A DNA stretch of 64,000 nt from Mycolicibacterium sarraceniae (GTDB taxonomy: Bacteria; Actinomycetota; Actinomycetes; Mycobacteriales; Mycobacteriaceae), in the NCBI RefSeq assembly GCF_010731875.1, contig NZ_AP022595.1, positions 2,542,001-2,606,000 of the forward strand, read 5' to 3'. The position numbers and the translations under genes are program-made. Numbering within the stretch: position 1 is the stretch's first letter; every line of letters starts with the position of its first letter. The notes under the pieces are model-generated. The model did no database searches, was not told where the DNA came from, and saw only the letters and a program-made list of their open reading frames with translations. Below, piece after piece: positions 27,875 through 35,876 of this stretch.

Positions 27875-29119
27875 ATGCCAGCACCGACAGGACCCGGCCC
27901 GAATCGTCGTCAATTCCTGCAGCGGGCCGCCTTACTGGCCGCTGGAACCCCCGCGCTCGTGGCCTTTCTCGATGCGTGTTCCAAAGGCGGACAATCGACT
28001 TCGGCCCCGACCCTGAAGATCGCGTCACCGAAGAACCCGGTGACATGGGACATCGCTGGCGATAACAAGCCGATCGCCGACGGGCTGGCCCCGGAAAAGG
28101 GTGCCACGCTACAGCTCTACAGCTATGCCGACTACATCGCGCCCGGCGCGATCAAGTCGTTCGAGGAGAAGTACTCGACCAAGGTGGCCGTCTCGACCTT
28201 CAACGACACCGACGAGGCCATCACCAAGATCCGCGGCGGCAACGTCGACTACGACATCTACTTCCCGAGCTACGACCAGATCAGCCGGCTGGTCAACGGC
28301 GGACTGGTCCGCCCGATCAACCACAGCTATGTCCCCAACATCAAGAATGTCTGGCCGTTCTTCTCCAACCCCTGGTATGACCAGGAGTGGCGGTTCACGG
28401 TGCCCTACACCGTCTACACGACCGGCATCGGCTGGCGTGCCGACCAGGTGCCGGCGGATATCGGTGCGCTGAAGAATCCCTATGAGGCACTGTGGGATCC
28501 GACCTATAAGAACAAGACCGCCGTCATCGATGACTGGCACACCGCGATGGCCATGGTGCTGCTGAAACTGGGCATCACCGATGTCAACACATCATCGGCA
28601 GACGATCTCAAGAAGCTCGGCGACCAGCTGACCGAGCTCGTGAAGGCAACCTCGCCGAAGGTCACCGTCACGATGTACAGCGATCTGCCCGCGGGTCAGA
28701 TCGGCCTGTCGCAGATGTGGTCTGGTGACATCATCAACGCCGTCAACTACCTGCCGGAGGGAACCGGACCGGAGATCCTGCGCTATTGGTTCCCCTCCGA
28801 CGGCAAGGGATTGGTCGACAACGACCTGATCGTGCAGCTTCGTGGCGGCAAGAATCCGGTGCTGGCGAACCTGTTCCTCAACCATATGCTCGACCCGGAG
28901 GTCGCCAAGCAGAACCTCCAGCAGATCGGCTACCAGCCGCCACAGGTGTCACTCAATCCGGACACGCTGATCGCTGATGGGCTGGTCCCGGAGAACCTGA
29001 AGAGCGCGATCGTGCGCCCGGAGTACTTCGACGCCGGTTACCGGCTGCTGGAGCTGGATACCGCCAATGACGCTGCCTGGCACAATGTCTGGCGCGCCTT
29101 CAAGGCCGGAGGTAACTGA
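27875..29119 (+). CDS. Spermidine/putrescine-type ABC transporter binding lipoprotein
   Basis: A 414-residue extracellular solute-binding protein of the PotD class. The N-terminus has a twin-arginine motif (NRRQFLQR) and hydrophobic segment ending in LDACSKGG, so it is probably Tat-exported and lipid-anchored at that cysteine. The mature part contains the GATLQLYSYADYIAPGAIKS start and the DYDIYFPSYDQISRLV segment typical of the family. ACGGAGG precedes the ATG. It leads an operon with two permease genes and the Rieske gene, under operator site 3. The ligand is inferred to be an amine. Confidence 0.9.
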   Translation: MPAPTGPGPNRRQFLQRAALLAAGTPALVAFLDACSKGGQSTSAPTLKIASPKNPVTWDIAGDNKPIADGLAPEKGATLQLYSYADYIAPGAIKSFEEKYSTKVAVSTFNDTDEAITKIRGGNVDYDIYFPSYDQISRLVNGGLVRPINHSYVPNIKNVWPFFSNPWYDQEWRFTVPYTVYTTGIGWRADQVPADIGALKNPYEALWDPTYKNKTAVIDDWHTAMAMVLLKLGITDVNTSSADDLKKLGDQLTELVKATSPKVTVTMYSDLPAGQIGLSQMWSGDIINAVNYLPEGTGPEILRYWFPSDGKGLVDNDLIVQLRGGKNPVLANLFLNHMLDPEVAKQNLQQIGYQPPQVSLNPDTLIADGLVPENLKSAIVRPEYFDAGYRLLELDTANDAAWHNVWRAFKAGGN

Positions 29120-29166
29120 CCCTGGCGCCGCGGTCGCGCAACACCGGCCTGTGGCCCCTGCTCGCC

Positions 29167-30021
29167 ATGCCCGGGGTCGTCTGGCTGACGTTGTTCTTCC
29201 TGGCTCCGCTCTATGTGGTGCTGGCCATCGTCTTCGGCCAGGTCGACCCGATCTTCCGCACTCCGATCCCGGTATGGAATCCGTTGGAGTGGGACCCTTC
29301 TCAGTTCACCTACGTCCTGACCCACATCGTCGGCGAGAACGGGGTGTTCGGGCCGGCGCTGGTGCGTACCGCGGTCTACGTCGCACTGGCAAGCGTGCTG
29401 TGCCTGCTGATCTCCTTCCCGGTGGCTTATTACACGGCGAGGCTGGCCGGACGGTGGGCCGGGGTGCTGCTCGCCGCGCTTATCGCACCGTTCTGGATCA
29501 GCTACATGATGCGAATGCTGGCTTGGGTCAACCTCCTTCAGGACGACGGCATGGTCAATGGGTTTCTGCGTCTCGGTGGTCTGTTCGACGCGAACGTGCA
29601 CTGGCTGACCGGCCAGCCGGTGGTGGTGGTGCTGGGGTTGGTGTACGGCTATGCGCCGTACATGATTCTGCCCTTGTATGCCGGTCTTGACCGGTTGCCG
29701 CAGTCGACACTGGAGGCCGCCCGTGATTTGGGGGCCAACCGGCTGGCGTCGTTCTGGCGGGTGACGCTGCCGATGTGTCGGCCCACGATCGTGGCCGGTG
29801 TCCTGCTGACGTGCCTGCCGATGCTCGGCGACTACTTCACCTCCGACATGTTGTCGGCCTCACCGAAGACGGCGATGGTGGGCAACCTGATCAACGACAG
29901 CGTGCAGGCGCCCGGACAGACCGGGCAGGCCGGCGCGTTCGTGATGCTGGTCCTGCTCGTCACCGTGCTGCCGATGTTCTACTACGTGCGGGTGACTGCG
30001 CGCGACGAGGTGTCCACATGA
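29167..30021 (+). CDS. PotB-type ABC transporter permease
   Basis: A 284-residue inner-membrane permease with about six transmembrane helices and the EAA loop TLEAARDLGANRLASFWRVT near residue 180. The first ATG is inside the first helix, so the true protein probably starts earlier: in frame there is a CTG at 29122 with GGAGG nine bases upstream and the sequence LAPRSRNTGLWPLLAMPG, which supplies the normal cytoplasmic N-terminus. A stop at 29113 bars any earlier start. Its TGA stop overlaps the ATG of a mini-ORF that leads into the second permease gene. Confidence 0.87.
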   Translation: MPGVVWLTLFFLAPLYVVLAIVFGQVDPIFRTPIPVWNPLEWDPSQFTYVLTHIVGENGVFGPALVRTAVYVALASVLCLLISFPVAYYTARLAGRWAGVLLAALIAPFWISYMMRMLAWVNLLQDDGMVNGFLRLGGLFDANVHWLTGQPVVVVLGLVYGYAPYMILPLYAGLDRLPQSTLEAARDLGANRLASFWRVTLPMCRPTIVAGVLLTCLPMLGDYFTSDMLSASPKTAMVGNLINDSVQAPGQTGQAGAFVMLVLLVTVLPMFYYVRVTARDEVST

Positions 30022-30086
30022 GCGATGCTTGCGGAGCGAATCATGGGCGGACATGGCGCGACCGAGCCTGCGAGGGGGCGGCATGA
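30018..30086 (+). repeat. MIRU-like coupled mini-ORF between permease genes
   Basis: A 22-codon frame (MSDACGANHGRTWRDRACEG, then AA) begins with an ATGA overlapping the stop of the first permease and ends with an ATGA overlapping the start of the second. This is the layout described for mycobacterial interspersed repetitive units, which sit between coupled genes in operons. The sequence (AGCGATGCTTGCGGAGCGAA) is repetitive in style but occurs only once in this window. Confidence 0.5.
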
Positions 30087-30961
30087 GAGGGCCGATCTCG
30101 TGGTGGAAAGACCCATGGCGGCCGCCGCGGATTCTGATGGCCGTCACCGCCGGTTATCTGGTGTGGTCGCTGTTGCCGGTAATGATCGCGGTGATGTTCT
30201 CCTTCAACGACGGCAGGTCGCGGACCAGTTGGCAGGGCTTCTCGTTTCGCTGGTACTGGGGTGATGCGACCAAATCGGTGTGGCATGACGCCTCGCTGCA
30301 CACCGCGCTGCTACAGACCCTGAAGCTCGGCGTGATCACCACGCTGATCACCGTGCCGCTGGGTGTGCTGTTCGCGATCGGTGTCGACCGCTGGCGGGGG
30401 CGGCTGCCCGCCGGCGCCAACCTGCTGATGCTGGTGTCGTTCGTGGTCCCCGAGGTACTGCTGGCCGTCGCATTGCTGTTTGTGATGACCTCGCTAGCAC
30501 TGCCGATCGGGCTCGGCACTTCCGCGCAAGTGATCGGCCTGGTCACCTTCCAGATCGCCTATCCGGCTGTGCTCGTACGCGCCCGGCTGGCCACGATCGG
30601 CAACCAATATGAAGAAGCAGCAATGGATTTGGGCGCTTCGCCGATGGAGGCGCTACGACGCGTGACGGTACCGATGCTGTTCCCGGCGATCTTCGCCAGC
30701 ACCGTGCTGGTATTCGCGGACGTCATCGACGACTTCGTGCTGGTGCGTTACCTTTCGGGGAACTCCTCGACCGAACCGGTCTCGGTGAAGATCTACAACA
30801 CCGCCCGAGCCGCGCCGAGCCCGGCTCTCAACGCGCTGGCCACCCTGTTGCTGCTGGCGGCGTTGGTCGCGGTGACCATCGGATATCTGGTGTACCGCCG
30901 GATGACTCGCGGCGACAATTCAACGCGCGGTGGCATTGCCGCCTTCGCGGGCGAGGCATAG
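30083..30961 (+). CDS. PotC-type ABC transporter permease
   Basis: A 292-residue second permease of the amine-type importer, with about six transmembrane helices and the EAA loop YEEAAMDLGASPMEALRRVT near residue 190. The start at ATG 30083 gives a normal N-terminus (MRGPISWWKDPWRPP) and is preceded by GAGGGGGCGGC; the frame open from 30029 runs through the MIRU-like insert. With PotB-type, PotD-type and ATPase genes nearby, all parts of a complete importer are encoded. The Rieske gene follows by nine bases. Confidence 0.88.
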   Translation: MRGPISWWKDPWRPPRILMAVTAGYLVWSLLPVMIAVMFSFNDGRSRTSWQGFSFRWYWGDATKSVWHDASLHTALLQTLKLGVITTLITVPLGVLFAIGVDRWRGRLPAGANLLMLVSFVVPEVLLAVALLFVMTSLALPIGLGTSAQVIGLVTFQIAYPAVLVRARLATIGNQYEEAAMDLGASPMEALRRVTVPMLFPAIFASTVLVFADVIDDFVLVRYLSGNSSTEPVSVKIYNTARAAPSPALNALATLLLLAALVAVTIGYLVYRRMTRGDNSTRGGIAAFAGEA

Positions 30962-30964
30962 TCT
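30959..30964 (+). promoter_or_regulatory. Leaderless-type -10 element of Rieske gene
   Basis: TAGTCT followed by six bases and the ATG at 30971. It indicates a promoter specific to the Rieske gene inside the transporter operon. Confidence 0.4.
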
Positions 30965-30979
30965 GACTGTATGTTCAAA
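30963..30979. promoter_or_regulatory. TetR-type operator, site 4
   Basis: The core TGACTGTATGTTCA (30964-30977) aligns to the other three operator cores, and a wider GTCTG/CAGAC inverted repeat (30961-30984) frames it. It spans the start codon of the Rieske gene. Less symmetrical than sites 1 and 3. Confidence 0.5.
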
Positions 30980-32119
30980 CAGACTCCCGCGCCGGTGCCT
31001 GCCGGAGATCTCGCGGCCTCGCTCGCGCCGTTCGGGCAGTCCCGAATGCTGCCCCGGGCGGCCTACGTCGACGCCGAGGTGTTCGAGTGGGAGAAGCTCC
31101 ACATCTTCTCTGGCTGGCACTGTGTGGGTCAGGCGAGCGATCTGGACGGTGTCGGCGCCCAAAAGGCCGTCGGCTCCGGTGCCAACGGAATCCTGCTGGT
31201 GCGCGGGGAGGACCATCAGGTGCGCGCCTTCGCCAACGTGTGCCGCCACCGCGGACACGAAATGCTGGCATGCGGTGCCACCGCCAAGCGGCGCGGCATC
31301 GTCTGCCCCTACCACTCGTGGTCTTACAAGCTCGACGGCGAACTACGCAAAGCGCCCGGCTTCGACGCCGCCAAGGACTTCGATTCCAGCCAATTCGGCC
31401 TGGCCGAGCTGCGATTGGTGAACTGGCACGGCTACCTGTTCGTCGACCCCAGCGGTGCCGACATCGATTTCGACGAGCACGTCGCGGGGATGGAAGACGT
31501 CATCGGCCCGTACCGTCCGGAAGATTTGACCGTGGTGGCGCGGCACTCCTACGAGCTCGCGACCAACTGGAAGGTCATTGTTGAAAACTATCAGGAGTGC
31601 TACCACTGCTCGACGATCCACCCCGAGTTGTCCAAGATCAGCCCACCGACGAGCGGGGAGAACCTCGACCTGCCCGGCGACTGGATCGGCGGCTGGATGA
31701 GCATGATCGACGAGGCCGAGACCATGTCGCTGAGCGGGCGCAGCGGCGGCGTGGCGATCAAAGGCCTATCCGAACAAGAACTTCGCAGCGTGATGTATCT
31801 GGTGGGATTCCCCAACCTGTTGGTCAGCCTGCATCCCGATTACGTGATGACGCACCTGATGACGCCATTGGCCGTCGACCGCACCCACGTCGAGTGCGCC
31901 TGGGCGTTCCCGAAAGAGGCCCTGGACAAGCCTGATTTCGATCCCTCCTATGCGGTGGACTTCTGGGATCTGACCAACCGGCAGGACTGGACGGCTTGCG
32001 AATCGGTACAGCGGGGGCTGAGCTCCCCGCACGCCCGCCCGGGACCGCTGGCGCCCGACGAGGACGGCGTCTACCAGTTCGTCACCCGGGTTGCCCGGGC
32101 CTACAGCGGGTCCCGCTGA
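30971..32119 (+). CDS. Rieske non-heme iron oxygenase, alpha subunit type
   Basis: A 382-residue aromatic-ring-hydroxylating-type oxygenase. The Rieske [2Fe-2S] ligands are in CRHRGHE and CPYHSWSY (residues about 91-118). The C-terminal catalytic domain has ENYQECYHCSTIHPEL, giving the mononuclear iron histidines and the bridging acidic residue region. Family members include carnitine (CntA), glycine betaine (GbcA) and stachydrine N-demethylating oxygenases as well as ring hydroxylases. Next to an amine importer and a DAO oxidoreductase, an N-dealkylating role is my inference. No reductase gene is adjacent, so electrons must come from elsewhere. Confidence 0.88.
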   Translation: MFKQTPAPVPAGDLAASLAPFGQSRMLPRAAYVDAEVFEWEKLHIFSGWHCVGQASDLDGVGAQKAVGSGANGILLVRGEDHQVRAFANVCRHRGHEMLACGATAKRRGIVCPYHSWSYKLDGELRKAPGFDAAKDFDSSQFGLAELRLVNWHGYLFVDPSGADIDFDEHVAGMEDVIGPYRPEDLTVVARHSYELATNWKVIVENYQECYHCSTIHPELSKISPPTSGENLDLPGDWIGGWMSMIDEAETMSLSGRSGGVAIKGLSEQELRSVMYLVGFPNLLVSLHPDYVMTHLMTPLAVDRTHVECAWAFPKEALDKPDFDPSYAVDFWDLTNRQDWTACESVQRGLSSPHARPGPLAPDEDGVYQFVTRVARAYSGSR

Positions 32120-32289
32120 ACAACGTTGCGGCTGGTAGCGTTCGGAGCGGGCGCGCAGGACCGCCCGACGTCCGCTCGAAGAGGCTCAGCCTCCCTGCTT
32201 TAGACCTCTGATTCCTAACCGACCTCCTTCTCGGCCTGGCCTCGCGGACGCAAGGCACGTGAGAGGACCATCCGCGTCCCGATATCGCG

Positions 32290-33138
32290 TTGGAAGCGGA
32301 GCGATTCCGGCTGCACGACGCACAACTTGTCGTGGCCCGCAACTACGGATTCAGTGGTTGGCCGGCGCTCGTCGGCTATTTGGCGATCGCCGACGAACTC
32401 GCGGTTGATCCCGGTGGAATCGCCGAGGACGCGCTCAGCGCTGCCGACCAGTTCTGCGCGCTGGCATCACTGCGCTATGACCACTCCGACGCCCCACCGC
32501 GGTGGCGCGCCGCTGGCGAACTGATCGAGGCGAATCCCGATGTGCCACACCATCATGTGTGGTCCGCGGCATCGGCTGCCGACCCGCTGGCGCTGAGTCG
32601 TCACCTCGAGGCCCGGCCCGCGTTGGCCAACACGCCGGGCGGCCCGTTCGGCTGGGTTCCCCTGATGTACCTGTGCTACTCGCGGCTTGCCCTGCCGCGC
32701 AACGAGGATGAGGTGCTCGCAGCGGCCGTCATGCTGCTGGACGCCGGCGCCGGCCCCAGTCCGTGGGAACGGCGCCTGGGCGAGGCGATGGAAACCCGTG
32801 CACAGATGTGGCAGCGCCAAATCGACTGGGCCTCCGCACACGGCCTCGCCGGCCGGCTGGCGTTGTTGGCTGGGCACGGGATCGAGATAGGGCCCGCCGA
32901 GCTGGTCGAACACGAGTTTCCCACTGACCCGAACATCCGTGACGACGGCGGCGCCACGCCGCTGCACCACGCGGCCTGGTGTGGTGATCTGGCCTTGATC
33001 CGACGCCTCCTCGACGCGGGTGCCGACCCCGATCTCGTCGATCATCGTTACGGGACGACGCCAAGGGGCTGGGCGCAGCACGCCTACCAGACCGAGGCGG
33101 CTGCATACCTGGACAACTGGCAGACTCGCAGGCTGTGA
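32290..33138 (+). CDS. Ankyrin-repeat protein, probably 5'-truncated
   Basis: A 282-residue protein with ankyrin-type repeats at the C-terminal end (DDGGATPLHHAAWCGDLALI followed by RRLLDAGADPDLV) and a looser repeat earlier (VMLLDAGAGPSPW). The start used is TTG 32290; the conserved-looking sequence HPRPDIALEAERF begins a few codons earlier and meets an in-frame stop, so the N-terminus appears lost. Its TGA overlaps the GTG start of the patatin gene, which suggests coupling. Partner binding is the likely role. Confidence 0.55.
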   Translation: MEAERFRLHDAQLVVARNYGFSGWPALVGYLAIADELAVDPGGIAEDALSAADQFCALASLRYDHSDAPPRWRAAGELIEANPDVPHHHVWSAASAADPLALSRHLEARPALANTPGGPFGWVPLMYLCYSRLALPRNEDEVLAAAVMLLDAGAGPSPWERRLGEAMETRAQMWQRQIDWASAHGLAGRLALLAGHGIEIGPAELVEHEFPTDPNIRDDGGATPLHHAAWCGDLALIRRLLDAGADPDLVDHRYGTTPRGWAQHAYQTEAAAYLDNWQTRRL

Positions 33139-33986
33139 CGACGAAACGAGCCCTGATCCTGGCCGGCGGCGGACTTGCCGGCATCGGCTGGGAAACCGGC
33201 ATCCTGCAGGGAATCGCCGACGAAGCCCCGGATACCGCGAGGGCGCTGCTGGACTCCGACGTCCTCGTCGGCACCTCGGCTGGCTCCACTGTCGCAGCGC
33301 AGATCAGCAGCCCGCTGTCGTTGACGGAGCTCTTCGAGCGCCAAATTGGTGACACGTCAGCCGAGCTCGACTCGGGTGCCGATGTCGACACGATCACGGC
33401 GCTGTTTCTGAGCGCGCTATCGCAACCGGGTGACCTCCGGGAGCGCTTGCAGCGCATCGGGACGATCGCCCTGAACGCGCCGACCGTGCCCGAGCCGGCC
33501 CGCCGAAGTGTCATCGAAGCTCGGTTGCCGTCGCACACCTGGCCCGCTCAGGCTCTGCGTATCACCGCGATCGACACCGTGACCGGAGACTTGGCGGTGT
33601 TCGACTCGTCGTCCGGGGTGGATCTGGTCGACGCGGTGGCCGCCAGCTGCGCGGTGCCCGGCACCTGGCCGCCGGTGACGATCGGTGGCAGGCGTTACAT
33701 GGATGGCGGCGTCAGCACCCCGGTGCACACCGCGGTGGCCTCCGATTGCGCGACGGCGGTGGTACTGGTGCCCGCGAGTGAAACCGCGCCGTCACCGTTC
33801 AGTGCCGGGACGGCAGCAGAGATCGCGGCCTTCGGTGCGCGAACCTTCGCGATCTTCGCCGACGACGAGGCACTGGCGGCGTTCGGCCCCAACCTGCTCG
33901 ACCCGCGTTGCCGGCGCCCGTCGGCGCTGGCCGGTCGCGAACAAGGCCGCCGGGTTGCGGCCGCCGTCACGGAGTTTCTGGCGTGA
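33135..33986 (+). CDS. Patatin-like phospholipase (Rv1062 type)
   Basis: A 283-residue patatin-fold lipid acyl hydrolase. The oxyanion loop is LAGGGLAGIGWETG near the N-terminus, the nucleophile elbow is GTSAG (serine near 55), and the catalytic aspartate is in YMDGGVSTP near 195. It starts with GTG overlapping the ankyrin gene's stop and ends 20 bases inside the convergent second patatin gene. From memory, its position matches Rv1062 at the start of a block shared with M. tuberculosis. Confidence 0.85.
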   Translation: MTTKRALILAGGGLAGIGWETGILQGIADEAPDTARALLDSDVLVGTSAGSTVAAQISSPLSLTELFERQIGDTSAELDSGADVDTITALFLSALSQPGDLRERLQRIGTIALNAPTVPEPARRSVIEARLPSHTWPAQALRITAIDTVTGDLAVFDSSSGVDLVDAVAASCAVPGTWPPVTIGGRRYMDGGVSTPVHTAVASDCATAVVLVPASETAPSPFSAGTAAEIAAFGARTFAIFADDEALAAFGPNLLDPRCRRPSALAGREQGRRVAAAVTEFLA

Positions 33987-34965
33987 CGGTGGTGCGGTAG
34001 CCATCCAAGGCTTTGGCGGCAAGCTCGCGGCCAAGGTCGATGACCTCGGCTGCGCGGTGGAATTCCAAACTGCGGCAAGCAGTTCGGGGTACCTCGATGA
34101 GCAGGTCGGGCGGATAGGCCGCCATCTGATGACGGGCCAGCGCGGCCTGCGCGATATCGATGGTGCGGTTCATCACCGCAAAGCTGCCCAGCTTGGGTAC
34201 AGGCTCGGGATCCTCGCCCGCGTCCTCGGAATCCGACCCCGTGCCGAACCGGCTCAGCATCGTGCGGGCTGCGGGGGTGTCGAGAATCGAACGCGCGGTG
34301 TTCGTGTCGAGTAGACCGGATGTGCTGCGCAGGAGCTTGCTGAGCCATTCGGTGCTGGCGCGGGTCTCGGGGTCGGTTGTGGCGTCCTCGCTGTCGCCCG
34401 GAGCCGGGCCGGACAAGCTGACGGCAATGGTGACGTCGGCGTTGACCGCGGCGATCGGCGCCATCGGCAGCGGATCGAGGATGCCGCCGTCGGCCAACAG
34501 CCGGCCGTCGAGCACATACGGCGCGATGACGCCGGGGATCGCGATCGAGGCCCGGATCGCGGCATCGACCGGTCCGCGCTGCAACCACACCGACTTACCG
34601 GCGATCAGGTCGGTGGCCACCGCGGTGTAGGGAATCGGGAGGCTTTCGATGGTGGCCTCGCCGAGGATGTCGCGCACCGCGTCGATGATGCGCTCGGCAC
34701 GCAGCACACCGGCCGCGGTGATCGACGGGTCGAGCAGTCGCAGGACGGCCCGCTGCGTCAACGTCTTGGCCCAGTCCGAGAATTCGTCGAGCGATCCCGC
34801 GGCGTGCAAGCCGCCGACCAACGCTCCCATAGACGAACCCGCGACACCGACGATTTCGTATCCGCGGCGCTGCAGTTCGTCGATCACGCCGATGTGCGCG
34901 TACCCACGCGCGCCACCGCTGCCCAGGGCGAGTGCCACGCGCCCGGTGGGCGATTGTTCGGCCAT
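33967..34965 (-). CDS. Patatin-like phospholipase (RssA/Rv1063c type)
   Basis: A 332-residue patatin-family protein with the LGSGGARGYAHIGV oxyanion loop, nucleophile elbow GSSMG (serine near 45) and catalytic DGGILDPLP. No signal peptide. It belongs to the bacterial RssA/NTE-like group that hydrolyses phospholipid or thioester acyl chains. It is convergent with another patatin gene, with a 20-base overlap. The position matches Rv1063c. Confidence 0.88.
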   Translation of the reverse strand: MAEQSPTGRVALALGSGGARGYAHIGVIDELQRRGYEIVGVAGSSMGALVGGLHAAGSLDEFSDWAKTLTQRAVLRLLDPSITAAGVLRAERIIDAVRDILGEATIESLPIPYTAVATDLIAGKSVWLQRGPVDAAIRASIAIPGVIAPYVLDGRLLADGGILDPLPMAPIAAVNADVTIAVSLSGPAPGDSEDATTDPETRASTEWLSKLLRSTSGLLDTNTARSILDTPAARTMLSRFGTGSDSEDAGEDPEPVPKLGSFAVMNRTIDIAQAALARHQMAAYPPDLLIEVPRTACRSLEFHRAAEVIDLGRELAAKALDGYRTTVTPETP

Positions 34966-35003
34966 GGCTCCATTCTGCTCATCCGTGGCCCGGCGAAACG
35001 AAA

Positions 35004-35028
35004 AAGGGCACCCCTGCGGGGTGCCCTT
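35004..35028 (-). terminator. Rho-independent terminator
   Basis: An 11-base-pair perfect stem, AAGGGCACCCC and GGGGTGCCCTT, with loop TGC. On the minus strand it is followed by TTTTT, so it ends transcripts from the small secreted-protein gene at 35059-35238. Confidence 0.85.
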
Positions 35029-35058
35029 CCGTAGTCGGTGCGCGTCGTTGCGCGCCGG

Positions 35059-35238
35059 CTAGTCGCGCTGGACTGCGTCAATGGTGCCGAGCTTGTCGCT
35101 GCCCACCGTGTATCCCAGCGAGTCGAATGTGGTGTGGCGGGTGTCACCGGACCCGCGTGGGGCCGCTGGCGCGGCCAAGCCGATGACGACCGCGCTCATC
35201 GCGGAACCCAGCAGGGTCGCGACTGCGAACTTGGTCAT
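35059..35238 (-). CDS. Small secreted peptide precursor
   Basis: A 59-residue protein: an N-terminal signal peptide (MTKFAVATLLGSAMSAVVIG followed by LAAPA) and a short mature part ending LGTIDAVQRD. GAGGCAGC precedes the ATG. A strong terminator follows 30 bases after the stop, supporting a separate transcription unit. Similar alanine-rich exported peptides are common in mycobacteria and have no known role. Confidence 0.65.
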   Translation of the reverse strand: MTKFAVATLLGSAMSAVVIGLAAPAAPRGSGDTRHTTFDSLGYTVGSDKLGTIDAVQRD

Positions 35239-35380
35239 GTTGCTGCCTCTTCCTCGTGTTTCTCCAGTTACAAGGGTGTAAACCCGGAGTTCAGGCAAAC
35301 AATTCCGTTGGCAGGAACTGGTTGGTTGCCGGCAGGAATCCGTCGCCCGGCGTGACTTTTGCTGGCCGTGATTCCAACGG

Positions 35381-35812
35381 TTAGCAGCCGCCCTCGGCGG
35401 CCGCTCGCACCGCGATGAGGACGGCGGCCTGCTGCGCTTCGGACAGCTGCCCCCACGTGCTGTTGAACGTTGATGGACCGGCGGCCGGATTGCTCTGCAG
35501 CTCCTTGAGATACGGCTCGACCAACGTCGCGGGATCGCCGCCCTTGCCTTCCATCCACGTCTTGGTGGCCATGCAGGCCTGCGCATATTGTTCTTCGGTT
35601 GATTCTGCGGGAACGTCAATTCGAGTGGTCACCCCGCCGGGTGACGTCGCAATGGCACCCGAGGTCGCGCCCGCATCACCGGACTGCTGGACGCTGGTTG
35701 AGGAGGTCGGGGCTGTCGAGGCGCCGTTCCCGCCACCGCCCGATGAGCACGCGGTCAGCACCGCGGCACACGCCGCAGCGGCGAACAGGGAGCGACTTCG
35801 GTACCCGCGCAT
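35381..35812 (-). CDS. lpqV: Lipoprotein LpqV
   Basis: A 143-residue lipoprotein: signal peptide with lipobox LTAC (cysteine at 22), a serine/glycine-rich linker, then the conserved domain starting GVTTRIDVPAESTEEQYAQA. This matches mycobacterial LpqV (Rv1064c), which is anchored on the outer face of the membrane. The start is supported by TAGATT placed six bases upstream of the ATG. Its promoter is back-to-back with the one for the cysteine leader peptide and cysteine dioxygenase. Function not established. Confidence 0.85.
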   Translation of the reverse strand: MRGYRSRSLFAAAACAAVLTACSSGGGGNGASTAPTSSTSVQQSGDAGATSGAIATSPGGVTTRIDVPAESTEEQYAQACMATKTWMEGKGGDPATLVEPYLKELQSNPAAGPSTFNSTWGQLSEAQQAAVLIAVRAAAEGGC

Positions 35813-35818
35813 GGCATC

Positions 35819-35824
35819 AATCTA
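35819..35824 (-). promoter_or_regulatory. Leaderless-type -10 element of lpqV
   Basis: TAGATT on the minus strand, six bases before the ATG at 35812, fits a leaderless transcript. Confidence 0.45.
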
Positions 35825-35840
35825 TGCAACACTGGCGGCC

Positions 35841-35876
35841 ATGACGAAGCGCACCGGGCATCGGGAGTGTTGTTAG
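35841..35876 (+). CDS. Cysteine leader peptide upstream of cysteine dioxygenase
   Basis: An 11-codon frame, MTKRTGHRECC and TAG, starts 88 bases before the cysteine dioxygenase gene. A tandem cysteine just before the stop is the mark of the polycysteine short ORFs reported in mycobacteria as cysteine-responsive attenuators of sulfur genes. A possible -10 (AACACT) lies seven bases before the ATG, so it may be leaderless. The gene that follows breaks down cysteine, which fits well. Translation is not shown by sequence alone. Confidence 0.55.
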   Translation: MTKRTGHRECC

